Source of the DNA: Chloroflexota bacterium
Lineage (GTDB): Bacteria; Chloroflexota; Limnocylindria; Limnocylindrales; CSP1-4
Reading direction: 5' to 3'
Assembly: GCA_025454515.1 (NCBI GenBank)
Contig: JALOOH010000022.1
Coordinates: 1-45,066, forward strand
DNA: 45,066 bases
Shown here: one piece after another, positions 7,501 to 15,394 of the stretch
Layout of the letters: the number at the start of each line of letters is the position of its first letter
Position numbering within the stretch: position 1 is the first letter of the stretch
The notes under the pieces: model-generated
What the model was told of the DNA's origin: nothing
Seen by the model: only the letters and a program-made list of their open reading frames with translations
Databases searched by the model: none
Position numbers and translations under genes: made by a program

Positions 7501-9973
7501 GCTGTTCGACGACGCCACCCAGCAGGTGCACGTCCTGGGGCGGACGCCGGACGGATCCGCCGACACGATCTATGTCGTCGAGCCGAACGGGGTGACCGTC
7601 TATGCGGACGCGCGCCTGCCGTTCGATGCGGTCGCCTGGGCTTTGGATTCGGACGAGCAGCACCCCGCGAGCGACCGGCAGCAGATCCTCGCGTTCGCCG
7701 GGAGCGGCGCGTCGGCGGCCGTCTCCGCCGGGGCGCACGCGTTCGCCTGGCGGCTCCCGGGCGTCATCTTCGGCGCGCTGACGGCCGGCGTTCTCTTCCT
7801 GCTCCTGCGCATGCTCTTCCGCCGCCGGGCCGTCGCGGTGGTCGCGGGGATCCTCGTCCTCGCCGACGGGATGATGTTCGTCCAGTCGCGGATCGCGATG
7901 AACGACGTCTACGTCGGCTTCTTCGTGCTCGCGGCCTTCGCGCTGTTCGCCGCGCTGTGGACCGGCCGGCTGCGCGGCTGGCTCGCGTTCGCCCTCGTGA
8001 TGCCGCTCGTGGGGGTGCTGTTGGGGCTCGGCCTCGCGTCGAAGTGGGTCGCGCTGTACGCGCTCGGGGGGATCGGGATCCTCATCCTCATCCGGTCGGC
8101 GCTCGGAAGGGTCCTGCTCGTCCTGGGCCTGGCGGCGATCAGCGCGACGCTCGGCTACATGGCGATCGCCACGAGCCCGGACGCGACGACGAGCAGCGGG
8201 AACCTCTTCTTCCTCGCGATGATGATCGGGCTCACGCTCCTGGCCGTCGTGGTCACCGTGCTGCGGCCCGTCGCGTGGACGCTCGACGAGATGCGGTTCG
8301 CCGTCTACGTGCCGGGCGCCCTCGGCATCGCCGGCGCGCTCGTCGCCTTCGCGATGGGCATCGGGCAGCTCCCGCCCGCCGGCGAGCCGTCGGCCGGCCT
8401 CATCGTCCTGGCGATCTCCGGCGCTCTCGTCGCCCTGTCGCTCCTCGCGGTCGTCGCGTTCCGCGTCGGCGCGCGCTACGGCATGGGCCCGCTCGCCCCG
8501 CCGCCCGCCGCGGACGACCCCGCGAGCCTGCTCCCGCCCGCCGACCCGGCGCCGGAGGGCTGGCTCCACTTCGGCTCCGGCTGGGGGCTCCCGGCCGTCT
8601 GGCTCGTGGTGAGCCTCGCGCTCGTACCGGTGGCGGTGTACGTCGCGAGCTACATCCCGTGGGTCGCGCTCGGCAACAGGTTCACCGAGGGCTTCCCGGC
8701 GGCGAACGCCGGCCAGACGCTCCTGGACCTGACACGGTCGATGTACGACTACCACAACAACCTGCGCGCGACGCACGCCGCCTCGTCGCCGTGGTGGGCG
8801 TGGCCGTTCGACCTCAAGCCGGTCTGGTTCTACCAGGGGAGCTTCGACGGCACGTCCGCGGCCATCTACGACTCCGGGAACCTGGGGATCTGGTGGATGG
8901 GCGTCGTCGCGATGGCCTTCGTCGCGTGGCAGTCGTTCCGCCGGCGGAGCCTCGCGCTCGCGCTCATCGCCGTCGGCTTCTTCGTCATGTGGCTGCCCTG
9001 GGTCCGGATCGACCGTGCGACCTTCCAGTACCACTACTACGTCGCGCTGATCTTCCTCATCGCCGCGGTCGCGTACCTCATCGCGGACGTGTGGCACGGG
9101 CCGTCGAGGCGGACATGGCTGCTCGTGCGGGTCGCGGCGGCCATCGCGGTCATGGGGCCGGCCCTCATGTGGCTGTTCCGTCTCCCGCTCTGCGCGATCG
9201 TGGGGGTCGAGAAGGCCTATGCGGGCTCCCCGGCCTGCGCCCCCACCGTGGGCCAGCTCGTCGTGACGCAGCGCATCGGGGCGATCGTCGTCGTCCTGGT
9301 CGTCACCGGGATCCTCGTCGCGTGGCAGATGCTCGCGCTCGAGCGCGCCGCACGCGACGCGCGGGAGGGCCGCGTCCCGCGCGAGGAGGCCCGCCTCCGC
9401 CGCGACCGCCACCTCTTCGCGATCGCCCTCATCGCGGCAGCCGGCGCCGCCGGCCTCGTGATGACCGGCTTCCTGAGCGACAGCGCGCCGCTCCTCGAGC
9501 AGGACGGGATCTACCCGGAGCTGATCGCCCTCGCCGCGCTCGTCCCGCTCGGGATCTGCGCGTACGTCATCGTCACAGCGCGCGACGCGCGCCGGTTCGC
9601 GCTCGGCTTCATCTGGGCCGTGGCGCTGCTCTTCGTGTTCTTCTACCCGAACATCTCGGCGCTGCCGCTGCCGTCGCAGCTCTTCAACGCGTACCAGGGG
9701 ATCCTGCCCACCTGGCTCTACGTCTTCCAGTTCCCCGTGAACACGGACCCGCCCGTGACCGTGAAGCTGCTGGACGTGTGGCCGGCCGTGCTCTTCGTTT
9801 CGCTCCTCGCGACGTCCGCGGTCGTGGCCTACAGCACGTGGTCGTGGCGCGTGACGCTCGCGGAGCGTGCGGCCGAGCGGGGCGCCGCTCCGGGCGAGGG
9901 AGAGGCTCCGGGCGAGGGAGAGGCTCCGGGCGAGGGAGAGGCTCCGGGCGAGGGAGAGGCTCCGGGCGTCTGA
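4538..9973 (+). CDS. 1811-aa double GT-C protein: N-terminal PIG-M/GT87-like mannosyltransferase module, acidic/Ala-rich linker, C-terminal protein O-mannosyltransferase (GT39) module split by a beta-propeller-like insert
   Basis: One uninterrupted ORF. N-module: FADYTPGYLYILWLVGIVG...NPVTWFDSAVWGQVDSVG. C-module: YRMHFDEVYHARTATEF...THPHLAKYAIALGIMAFGND//AFAWRLPGVIFGALTAGVLF...MMFVQSRIAMNDVYVGFF...GLASKWVALYALGG; C-terminal (APGEGE)4. Confidence 0.85.
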   Translation: MEGATAETGTTRTGSDYRAIAILVAVGIALRLIIAYVLLEPGSGFGVDVAAFRYWADNLAAYGPFGFYDRGFFADYTPGYLYILWLVGIVGSFFGGAGDLIKLPPILADGALAFVVWWMVRDIGGGRRAALIGAALVLFNPVTWFDSAVWGQVDSVGTVVLLLAVRQLWRGRMISATVLTTVAAIIKPQFGILIPIAAALILHRYLVTRPHRDGPPGIAWRWLARVGVRRPSREGLADLAGVLVAGIGTAFLLSVPFALMPWDLARKIVTTAAQYSYLTVNAYNPWALLSLDVGGVVNGLAANGTWVLDVARDPGQPFYSFGPVPAIAVGTALLLAFIAVLCAIVWRRDDRRTLLVVLTVMAIGFFVLPTRVHERYLYPAFALGAILAATSTRWRVAYVVLAIASFLNLYAILTHPFYDNPGISDWLGIGDLVRSPGGVAVVAIAHVGVFLWSLTRLRRSAVEQDAEEARADLLAEEAVDAIALGDAAVQGGDAAARPPRVPPASDGAAAAAAATAAGAATAATWDEDRPPGDARDDAWDEEPDDIASGDEPERRRGIPGWLRGLGRYRTHDRSALLVRERGGRLDRLDLWILFVLVVAALVLRTYRLSEPYRMHFDEVYHARTATEFLQFWRYGEPHEIYEFTHPHLAKYAIALGIMAFGNDRVVATSDTGTPVADAAIEEVWDDGLTATATGGGRLYLATGATVDAYDLASRARVATIEAPGAAAVAVDESSHRLLIGTRSGTVLTLDTMSALEAPRTEDDVGVADPAPDVLATLGAPIVRLWVTPDGTTIAAALEDDVLVTLDAFSGEELGRTTIPGLGGISDGGSAPSIVVDTSGVTDARALAAELFRVAGLDEASTVERLEAGAGGPVVLAGGLDGAVKTAVEDAIAAGTLPGVSVQDRARLAVASAAGIDFVDPADASVTDTVTLPDAAAASDLAKVTGVGNPALYAVGGRSLWRVDLGTDAGTSPPAVTRTLAMPGEVRRVLFDDATQQVHVLGRTPDGSADTIYVVEPNGVTVYADARLPFDAVAWALDSDEQHPASDRQQILAFAGSGASAAVSAGAHAFAWRLPGVIFGALTAGVLFLLLRMLFRRRAVAVVAGILVLADGMMFVQSRIAMNDVYVGFFVLAAFALFAALWTGRLRGWLAFALVMPLVGVLLGLGLASKWVALYALGGIGILILIRSALGRVLLVLGLAAISATLGYMAIATSPDATTSSGNLFFLAMMIGLTLLAVVVTVLRPVAWTLDEMRFAVYVPGALGIAGALVAFAMGIGQLPPAGEPSAGLIVLAISGALVALSLLAVVAFRVGARYGMGPLAPPPAADDPASLLPPADPAPEGWLHFGSGWGLPAVWLVVSLALVPVAVYVASYIPWVALGNRFTEGFPAANAGQTLLDLTRSMYDYHNNLRATHAASSPWWAWPFDLKPVWFYQGSFDGTSAAIYDSGNLGIWWMGVVAMAFVAWQSFRRRSLALALIAVGFFVMWLPWVRIDRATFQYHYYVALIFLIAAVAYLIADVWHGPSRRTWLLVRVAAAIAVMGPALMWLFRLPLCAIVGVEKAYAGSPACAPTVGQLVVTQRIGAIVVVLVVTGILVAWQMLALERAARDAREGRVPREEARLRRDRHLFAIALIAAAGAAGLVMTGFLSDSAPLLEQDGIYPELIALAALVPLGICAYVIVTARDARRFALGFIWAVALLFVFFYPNISALPLPSQLFNAYQGILPTWLYVFQFPVNTDPPVTVKLLDVWPAVLFVSLLATSAVVAYSTWSWRVTLAERAAERGAAPGEGEAPGEGEAPGEGEAPGEGEAPGV
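6523..7737 (+). other. ~400-aa beta-propeller/YVTN-like domain inserted inside the PMT module
   Basis: Repeated strand-rich motifs (GGRLYLATGATVDAYDLASRARVATIEA; SSHRLLIGTRSGTVLTLDT; DGTTIAAALEDDVLVTLDAFSGEELGRTTIPG; VTLPDAAAASDLAKVTGVGNPALYAVGGRSLWRVDL) between the FGND and FAWRLP segments, which are nearly contiguous in ordinary PMTs. Confidence 0.7.
9887..9968 (+). repeat. 18-bp in-frame tandem repeat (gctccgggcgagggagag), 4 full copies plus 10 bp
   Basis: Read directly; encodes (APGEGE)4-APG at the C-terminus of the GT-C/PMT protein. Confidence 0.95.
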
Positions 9974-10027
9974 CCGACCCCGGACCCCGGCATCTCCGGG
10001 ACCCGGCACGCCCCGCGTCCGGCCGGC

Positions 10028-11218
10028 TCAGGCCCCCGGCCGGGGTGCCGCGGCAGGCGCCGGCGGGACCTCCGCGGTGAAGTCGCGCGGGAGCGACCCC
10101 TGGGCCGCCGTGCGCCGGATCACGAAGCCGTAGTAGTCGTCCACCCGCCGGGCGACCCCGCGCCAGCTGAACTCCTCCGCGCGCTCGCGGCCGCTCGCGC
10201 CCATCCGCTCGCGGAGCGCCGGGTCGTCCAGGAGGCGCCCGATCGCCGCCGCCAGCGCGTCCCGGTCCCCCGGCGGCACGAGCAGCGCCTGCTCGCCGCG
10301 CCGCACGACCCCCTTGTACCCGTGGATGTCGCTGCACACGATCGGGACCCCGGCCGCCATCGCCTCCAGCAGGACGATGCCGAAGGATTCGCGCCCAGTC
10401 GCGGGCGAGACGAAGACGTCCGCCGTGCGGAACAGCTGTGCCTTCTCGTCGTCGCTCACGCGGCCGAGGAACTCCACGCCCTGGAGGCGGCGCGTGGCCA
10501 CGTACCGGCGGCACTCGCGCTCCTGGGGGCCGCCCCCCACGAGGAGCAGGCGCGTATCCTCGCGGCCCTCGCGCCGCAGGACGCGGAACGCCTTGAGGAG
10601 GTGGATCAGGCCCTTGCGCTCCTCGAACCGCCCGACGAACAGGATGTTCCGGGCCCCGTCCTGCCACCGGGTCAGCGGGACGGCCCGCTGGAACCGGTCC
10701 ACGTCCACCCCGTTGGGGATGACCTTGTAATCGCCCGGGAAGTAGCGGTCGATGAAGTGACGCGCGGCGGCGCTCACCGCGATCCGGCCGTGGAGGCGCG
10801 CCGCGTAGCCGGCGAGCGCCCGCCTGCCGAACTCGTACGAGGGGGAGAATCCGGCGTACGCGTGGAAGGTCGCGACGTTCACGCTCCGCGACTCCTTGAG
10901 CACGGACAGCGACAGGAACGGCACGAACGGCTCGTGGAAGTGGAGCAGGTCGAACCGCTCGGCCTCGAGCATCGCCCGCGCCTGCCGGTCGAAGTTCGGC
11001 GAGATCGTGATCGTGCCCACGGAGCCGTTGGCCGGGAAGCTGAATCCCTTGCCGAGGCGGACGACGTCGCCCTCGGAGCCCCTCTGCGTCCCGTGGCTGC
11101 TGCTGATGATGCGGACCTGGTGGTCCCGGACGCGCAGCTCCTCGTACAGGTGGCGGACGTGGTCGTTCACGCCCCCGGGGAGCGGGTACACGTACGGGGT
11201 GACGAGGCCGATCTTCAT
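10028..11218 (-). CDS. GT4 glycosyltransferase, PimA-like phosphatidylinositol mannosyltransferase
   Basis: MKIGLVTPYVYPLPGGVNDHVRHLYEELRVRDHQVRIISS...FHEPFVPFLSLSVLKES...FVGRFEERKGLIHLLKAF...SPATGRESFGIVLLEAMAAGVPIVCSDIHGYKGVV. Confidence 0.88.
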   Translation of the reverse strand: MKIGLVTPYVYPLPGGVNDHVRHLYEELRVRDHQVRIISSSHGTQRGSEGDVVRLGKGFSFPANGSVGTITISPNFDRQARAMLEAERFDLLHFHEPFVPFLSLSVLKESRSVNVATFHAYAGFSPSYEFGRRALAGYAARLHGRIAVSAAARHFIDRYFPGDYKVIPNGVDVDRFQRAVPLTRWQDGARNILFVGRFEERKGLIHLLKAFRVLRREGREDTRLLLVGGGPQERECRRYVATRRLQGVEFLGRVSDDEKAQLFRTADVFVSPATGRESFGIVLLEAMAAGVPIVCSDIHGYKGVVRRGEQALLVPPGDRDALAAAIGRLLDDPALRERMGASGRERAEEFSWRGVARRVDDYYGFVIRRTAAQGSLPRDFTAEVPPAPAAAPRPGA

Positions 11219-11230
11219 CGTCGGGCCCCA

Positions 11231-12025
11231 TCATCCCGCCCCGACGGGCTCACGCCAGTGCCGTCCGGCGGGCCACCGCCCTCGCGTCCCATCGCCGCGC
11301 ACGAGGCCCGCGATCCCGTCGCGCCAGCCCCGTCCGTACTTGGCGAGCTGTCTGCCGAAGGTGGGCAGCTGCTCGAGCGTGCCGTGGAACGCCCCGGCCC
11401 ACCGCGTCTCGCCGGCCTCGATCGCGGCGCGCAGATCGTCGGGGGTCGAGCCCCGGAAGAGCGTCAGCCCGGTCGCGACGGCGGCGGCTCGGTGCGCGTC
11501 GCTGCTGCCGAGCGCGGGGAGGGCCAGCTCCTCCGCGAGCCGGACGGCGGTGGCGTGACCCACGCGCCCGAACGTCGTCGGGTTGAACGCCTCGATCGCG
11601 TCGAAGCGGTGGCGCGGGTCCGGTTCGGCCGCCAGGCGTCGGATGGAGCGCGCGGAGACGCACAGCGGGTACGGGGTGGCCGGGTGCGCGGCGACGGCGA
11701 TCCCTCCCTGGTCGTGGATGCGGGCGAGCGTCTCGCGCAGCGAGCGCAGCGGCGGCACCCGCTCCGTCAGGAAGAGCCCCAGGACGTGGCCGCCGCGCGT
11801 CGAGACCTCCTCGGCGACGACGACCCGGACGGGCATCCCGCGGGCCTCGGCGATCCTGCTGGCGGCCTCTGCCGCGTCGATCCGATCGTGGTCGGCGATC
11901 GCGATGACGTCCACCGACGCCATCGCCTCGACGTGCTCGAGGATGGTCACGACGCCGTCCACCCCGTCGGACGCGAGCGTGTGGACGTGCAGGTCCGCGC
12001 GCCCGAGCCGGACATGCGCGGTCAT
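11231..12025 (-). CDS. PHP-domain metal-dependent phosphoesterase
   Basis: RADLHVHTLASDGVDGVVTILEH...IAIADHDRIDAAEAA...AAHPATPY...GSSDAH. Confidence 0.9.
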   Translation of the reverse strand: MTAHVRLGRADLHVHTLASDGVDGVVTILEHVEAMASVDVIAIADHDRIDAAEAASRIAEARGMPVRVVVAEEVSTRGGHVLGLFLTERVPPLRSLRETLARIHDQGGIAVAAHPATPYPLCVSARSIRRLAAEPDPRHRFDAIEAFNPTTFGRVGHATAVRLAEELALPALGSSDAHRAAAVATGLTLFRGSTPDDLRAAIEAGETRWAGAFHGTLEQLPTFGRQLAKYGRGWRDGIAGLVRGDGTRGRWPAGRHWREPVGAG

Positions 12026-13041
12026 CGATCGCCGCCGCCCGGCGGGCGCCCTCCCGCCCCGGCGGCGAGGTCCGGCCAGATCGGATGGAACACCGCCCAC
12101 CACTGCTCCGGCGACTGGGCGACCGACTCCTCGATGAGCCGGGCGGTCTGCTCGAGGAATCGCACGACACGGACGCGGAGCCGCCCCTCGGCAGGGACCG
12201 GGACCTCGCGCATCCACCCGCGGTACCGACCGTCCCCCACCCGGACGACGGACTCCCAGAACACGCGCGCCCCGGTGTCCGCCGCGAGGATCGCCGCCCC
12301 CGTCGGCAGCGGGGCCGGGTGGCCGAAGAGCTCGACCTCCGTGCCCCCGCCTGAGATGTCGCGGTCCACGACGAGGAGCGCGGCCCCGCCCTCCTCGATC
12401 GCCTCCTTGAGTCGTCGCCGCGCCTGCGCGAGGCCCACGAGCTCGATGCCGGTCCCGGACCTCGTGCGCGCCATCCACGCCTGCATCTCGGGGTCGTCCA
12501 CCGTCTCCATCACGCCGACGACCGGCGGCCGCCGCTCGTGCCCGCCGACCCACGCGAGGATCTCCACCGGGCCGATGTGCGCGCCGATGTAGATGACGCC
12601 CCGCGGCTCGGCGAACGAGGCCGCCACGGTCGCCGGCGTCACCACGTGGAGCCGCTCGACCACGTACGCCTCGGAGAGGGTCGTCGCGCGCAGGGTCTCG
12701 ACGTAGTAGCGCGCGAGGTGCCTGTACGCGGCGCGGACCAGCGACTCGAGCGCCCGCGGATCCGAGGCCGCGCGCCGGGCTCGGGCCGGTCCTCGACCCT
12801 CTGCGGCGAGCCACGCGCAGACGCGGCCGAGGTTCGCGCGCGCCATCGCGGCGCGGCCGGGCGTCGCGCGGTACCAGAGCTCGCCGACCGAGTCGGCGGC
12901 GGCGAGCAGGGGCGTCTCCGGCAGCCGGCACGCGACGGCCGTCGCGCCCGTCAGCGCGCGCGCCCGGAGGCGCTGCGCCCGCGTCCCGCGCCCGCCCAGG
13001 ACGTCCTCGAGGTCGCCCGACGCGCCCGGCAGGTCCGTCAC
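12022..13041 (-). CDS. Lysophospholipid acyltransferase family (LpxL/HtrB/PatA-like)
   Basis: GVIYIGAHIGPVEILAWVGG...RRRLKEAIEEGGAALLVVDRDISGGGTEVELFGHPAPLPTGAAILAADTGARVF; GTG start overlaps upstream stop. Confidence 0.85.
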   Translation of the reverse strand: MTDLPGASGDLEDVLGGRGTRAQRLRARALTGATAVACRLPETPLLAAADSVGELWYRATPGRAAMARANLGRVCAWLAAEGRGPARARRAASDPRALESLVRAAYRHLARYYVETLRATTLSEAYVVERLHVVTPATVAASFAEPRGVIYIGAHIGPVEILAWVGGHERRPPVVGVMETVDDPEMQAWMARTRSGTGIELVGLAQARRRLKEAIEEGGAALLVVDRDISGGGTEVELFGHPAPLPTGAAILAADTGARVFWESVVRVGDGRYRGWMREVPVPAEGRLRVRVVRFLEQTARLIEESVAQSPEQWWAVFHPIWPDLAAGAGGRPPGGGDR

Positions 13042-14042
13042 GGCCGTCCCGCGCCTCCGGGGTCCAGCCCGTACTCGGGGAGACGCGCGAGCAGTGCGGC
13101 GCGCTCCTCCTCGCTCGTCGGCCACATCGACTTGAAGACCCACCACTGGTCCGGAGTGCGGCGGATCGCGGACCCGAGCGCGTCGGCGATCGCCTGCGTC
13201 GCGCGCGCGACCTCGGCGGGCTCCGTCGACGCCACCTGCACGACGGGGCCGATCCAGCCGGCGTGCCAGCCGTCCCTGCGCCTGTGCATCGCGAACGGCG
13301 CGATGACCGCCCCCGTCCGCGCGGCGAGGACGGCCGGGCCGGCCGGGAGCGTCGTCCATTCGCCGAGGAACCGCGTGGGGACGCCGTCCGGCCTGTACCC
13401 CCAGTCCACGAGGAGCGCGACGGCCTCGCGGCGCCGGAGCGCCCCGTAGAGCTCGCGGAGGTTCCGCCACGGGAGGAGCCGCACTCCCCACCGCTCCCGC
13501 TCCACCCTGAGGAGCTCGAAGAGGTCCTTGTACTCCGTGTCGTCCGCGATGACGGAGATCGCCCAGCCGCGGTCGGCGATGGCGGCCGCGCCGATCTCGT
13601 TGTACGCCATGTGCGCGGCGACGATGATGACGCCCCGTCCCATGTCGAAGGCCTTCTGCAGATCGCCGGCCGCCGCCGTGTCCACGTTCGAGAGGATCTC
13701 GCTGCGCCCGAGCGCCGGCATGCGCATGAGGTCCACGACATAGCCGGCGTAGTTGCGGTACATGCGGCGGGCGAGCCGGTCCACGCGGCGGTCCGACGGG
13801 TCCGTCCCGAGGACTCGCGCGAGGCTCGCGCGCGACGCCCGGCGGCGCGCCGGCCACGCGAGGTACGTGCCCTGCGCGAGGACCCCGCCGACGCCCTTCG
13901 ACGCGGCTTCGGGGACGCGGCCGAGGGCCCAGGCCGCGCCACGGTAGGCCCGCACGACGGCCCGCTCGCGGACGCGCGTGACGAGGCCGCGGTCCTCGCC
14001 CGCGGCCCCCGCGCCCCGGGTCATCCCGCGCGCCGACGTCAC
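13038..14042 (-). CDS. Second lysophospholipid acyltransferase family protein (PatA-like)
   Basis: RMYRNYAGYVVDLMRMPAL...RGVIIVAAHMAYNEIGAAAI...VALLVDWGYRPDGVPTRFLGEWTTLPAGPAVLAARTGAVIAPF; GTGA overlap with upstream stop. Confidence 0.85.
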   Translation of the reverse strand: MTSARGMTRGAGAAGEDRGLVTRVRERAVVRAYRGAAWALGRVPEAASKGVGGVLAQGTYLAWPARRRASRASLARVLGTDPSDRRVDRLARRMYRNYAGYVVDLMRMPALGRSEILSNVDTAAAGDLQKAFDMGRGVIIVAAHMAYNEIGAAAIADRGWAISVIADDTEYKDLFELLRVERERWGVRLLPWRNLRELYGALRRREAVALLVDWGYRPDGVPTRFLGEWTTLPAGPAVLAARTGAVIAPFAMHRRRDGWHAGWIGPVVQVASTEPAEVARATQAIADALGSAIRRTPDQWWVFKSMWPTSEEERAALLARLPEYGLDPGGAGRP

Positions 14043-14758
14043 CGCTTCGCCGCGCTCGCCTGCGCCCGGACGCTCGCGACGCGCTGGACGACCGTGATCG
14101 TGGCGAGGACGAAGATGGCGCCCACGCCGAGGAGGAACGGCGCGTTGCCGGCGGTCGTGAGGCCGGCCGTGGGATCGGCGGGATCCCACGGAGCGACGCC
14201 ACCGAGGATGCCGGTGAGGATCAGCGCGACGGTCAGGACGACGAGGCGGATCTCGCGGGGGGCGAGGCCCACGCTCGCGAGGCCGGAGCCCGGCGAGAAG
14301 CCGAGCCCCTCCGCGCGGGCGCGGGCGTAGCTGACCATGAAGGCCGACGAGAGGGCGAGGATCGACAGCGTCGCGCCGAGGTCGTTGCCGGCGGCCATGC
14401 ACCCGACGGCGACCCCGACCCACGTGATGGCCTCGCCCCAGCGGTCGAACGTGGAATCGAAGAACGCGCCGAGCGGGCCGACCTTCCCGGTGGCCCGGGC
14501 GAGCGTCCCGTCGAACATGTCGAAGACGCCGCCGACCATCACGACGATCCCGGCGACCAGCCAGAGCTGGAACCCCGCGAGGAGTGCCGCCACGATCGTG
14601 ATCCCGAACCCGAGGAGCGTGAGCCCGTTCGGCGTGAGCCCGAGGCGCCCGAAGAAGAGGGCGATGGGCTCGAAGACCTTCTTCACGGCCTGCCGCTGCT
14701 CGGCCGACGTGAGCGAGCCACTGCGCTCGCGACCGGGGGTCCCGCCCTGCGATGTCAT
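14039..14758 (-). CDS. CDP-alcohol phosphatidyltransferase (PgsA/phosphatidylinositol-phosphate-synthase-like)
   Basis: CDP-alcohol motif DMFDGTLARATGKVGPLGAFFDSTFDR; multiple TM segments. Confidence 0.92.
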   Translation of the reverse strand: MTSQGGTPGRERSGSLTSAEQRQAVKKVFEPIALFFGRLGLTPNGLTLLGFGITIVAALLAGFQLWLVAGIVVMVGGVFDMFDGTLARATGKVGPLGAFFDSTFDRWGEAITWVGVAVGCMAAGNDLGATLSILALSSAFMVSYARARAEGLGFSPGSGLASVGLAPREIRLVVLTVALILTGILGGVAPWDPADPTAGLTTAGNAPFLLGVGAIFVLATITVVQRVASVRAQASAAKR

Positions 14759-14759
14759 G

Positions 14760-15050
14760 TCAGCCCTCCACCCCGAGGAGCTCGCGCTCGCGCGCGGCCA
14801 GCTCGCGGAACGCCTCCGGTCGGATCGCCACCCGCGTCTCGCGGCCGTTCCGCCGCGTCTCGACGATCCCCGCTGCCCGGAGGCGCGAGATGTGCCAGCT
14901 CACGAGCGGCTGCGAGAGACCCACCGTCTCGACGAGGTCGCTCACGCTGGCCGCCCCGGCGGCGAGCCGCCGGATGATCCGCAGGCGATTGACGTCGGCG
15001 AGCGCCCGGTGGGCGTCGCGCAGCGCGCGGAGGTCCGTGGGCTGGTCCAC
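14760..15050 (-). CDS. ArsR-family winged-helix regulator
   Basis: LADVNRLRIIRRLAAGAASVSDLVETVGLSQPLVSWHISRLRAAGIVETRRNGRETRVAI. Confidence 0.9.
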   Translation of the reverse strand: MDQPTDLRALRDAHRALADVNRLRIIRRLAAGAASVSDLVETVGLSQPLVSWHISRLRAAGIVETRRNGRETRVAIRPEAFRELAARERELLGVEG

Positions 15051-15159
15051 GACGGAGGCGATCGAGCGGCGGATGCGGCCGGGGCTGGGCAGAAGAGGGT
15101 CCTCGTCGGGTGCGACGCGAGCGCCGTGCGGCGCCTGCGATTCATATAAACGGGCATTG

Positions 15160-15189
15160 ATGATAGGAGCCGCTCCAGCGGCCTGTCAA
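15160..15189 (-). promoter_or_regulatory. Sigma70-like promoter for the ArsR/phospholipid operon
   Basis: Minus strand TTGACA (15189-15184), 18-nt spacer containing GGAGC-G-GCTCC, then TATCAT (15165-15160); an AT-rich patch (TTTATATGAAT) follows downstream. Confidence 0.7.
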
Positions 15190-15394
15190 GGTCGCCACGA
15201 CCGTGCGCGGCGGCGCCTGGCGTCGGATCCGAGCCGGCCGACGGGAGGAACGCCCCTTCCCCGCGCGGGAGACCCGCGCTAGCATCAGCGCGGATCGCGG
15301 ACAGTGCGATCGGTCGGCGACCCCGACGGACGAGGGCAGGCGATCCCGGGGCCCGGGTCCGGCGGCCGCTCCGGCCGGCTATGGGGTGCGAGCG

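Noticed and set aside
6734-10009. 1091-aa minus-strand ORF opposite the PMT module
   Set aside because: Highly charged, no domain; the plus-strand ORF has PMT motifs.
9973-10028. Weak hairpin cccgg-catct-ccggg between convergent genes
   Set aside because: Only a 5-bp stem in GC-rich DNA; not distinguishable from chance.
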